NCBI GenBank assembly: GCA_023230285.1
Contig: JALNXP010000114.1
Coordinates: 1 to 7,761, forward strand
Source of the DNA: Bacteroidales bacterium
Lineage (GTDB): Bacteria; Bacteroidota; Bacteroidia; Bacteroidales; BM520
Reading direction: 5' to 3'
Length of the DNA: 7,761 bases
Shown: piece by piece, positions 7,670 through 7,761 of the stretch
Layout: each line of letters begins with the position of its first letter
Numbering within the stretch: the stretch's first letter is position 1
Position numbers and translations under genes: made by a program
The notes under the pieces: generated by a model
What the model saw: only the letters and a program-made list of their open reading frames with translations
Databases searched by the model: none
What the model was told of the DNA's origin: nothing

Positions 7670-7761
7670 TTAACAAGGTATAATCTTAAAAAATGGGGGA
7701 CGAAATATCATATTCAGGGGTGAATTATTATCGAGTTTTTATTAACATTATACCTTGTTAA
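7670..7761. repeat. Long imperfect inverted repeat with nested hairpin at the window edge
   Basis: The left arm TTAACAAGGTATAAT (7670-7684) is the exact reverse complement of the right arm ATTATACCTTGTTAA (7747-7761). After one mismatch (7685/7746) four more pairs follow (7686-7689 with 7742-7745), then one mismatch and three more (7691-7693 with 7738-7740), so 22 of 24 positions pair. Near the centre, ATTCA-GGGG-TGAAT (7712-7725) makes a 5-bp stem with a GGGG loop, almost concentric with the outer palindrome. A T-run (7664-7669) flanks the left side; whether a matching A-run flanks the right is outside the window. Possible identities are a MITE-like or REP-like element with terminal inverted repeats, a structured RNA or terminator of an unseen gene, or an assembly artefact at a contig end. 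No transposase is visible. The palindrome itself is certain; its nature is open. Confidence 0.75.

Noticed and set aside
7695..7720. G-runs (GGGGG and GGGG) as a G-quadruplex
   Set aside because: Only two G-runs are present within the visible sequence, while an intramolecular quadruplex needs four.

Overview
The window is AT-rich chromosomal DNA from a member of the Bacteroidota, probably a Bacteroidales- or Flavobacteriia-like lineage with a type IX secretion system (T9SS). Three things point there. The first gene is sprA (also called sov), which encodes the giant outer-membrane T9SS translocon protein and is confined to this phylum. Start codons lack Shine-Dalgarno sequences and sit behind A/T-rich leaders. 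At least one promoter matches the Bacteroidota -7 element TAnnTTTG. No genus can be named from the sequence alone.

Layout, left to right. Bases 1-4475 (+) hold the C-terminal 1490 residues of SprA; the reading frame is open at the left edge, so the gene begins outside the window. After a 69-bp gap with a consensus promoter comes gcvH (4545-4925, +), the lipoyl carrier of the glycine cleavage system. After another 104 bp comes a TonB-family energy transducer (5030-5716, +). A strong bidirectional hairpin terminator (5717-5748) closes this rightward block and also serves the convergent gene beyond it. The 59 bp between hairpin and next gene carry two different short period-7 direct repeats. Bases 5808-7574 (-) encode a complete long-chain fatty acid-CoA ligase. 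The last 187 bp (7575-7761) hold the ligase leader and a probable promoter. Its final 92 bp form a large imperfect palindrome: 15-bp perfect inverted arms, extended inward to 22 pairs out of 24, around a nested small hairpin.

How the genes relate: SprA forms the T9SS outer-membrane exit pore. The TonB protein lies two genes downstream and spans the inner membrane and periplasm; a functional link to SprA is inference only. GcvH and the ligase are ordinary metabolic genes (one-carbon/glycine and fatty acid activation). I see no defence system, phage, transposase, CRISPR array, tRNA or rRNA. The only structure that ordinary genes do not explain is the palindrome at the right edge.
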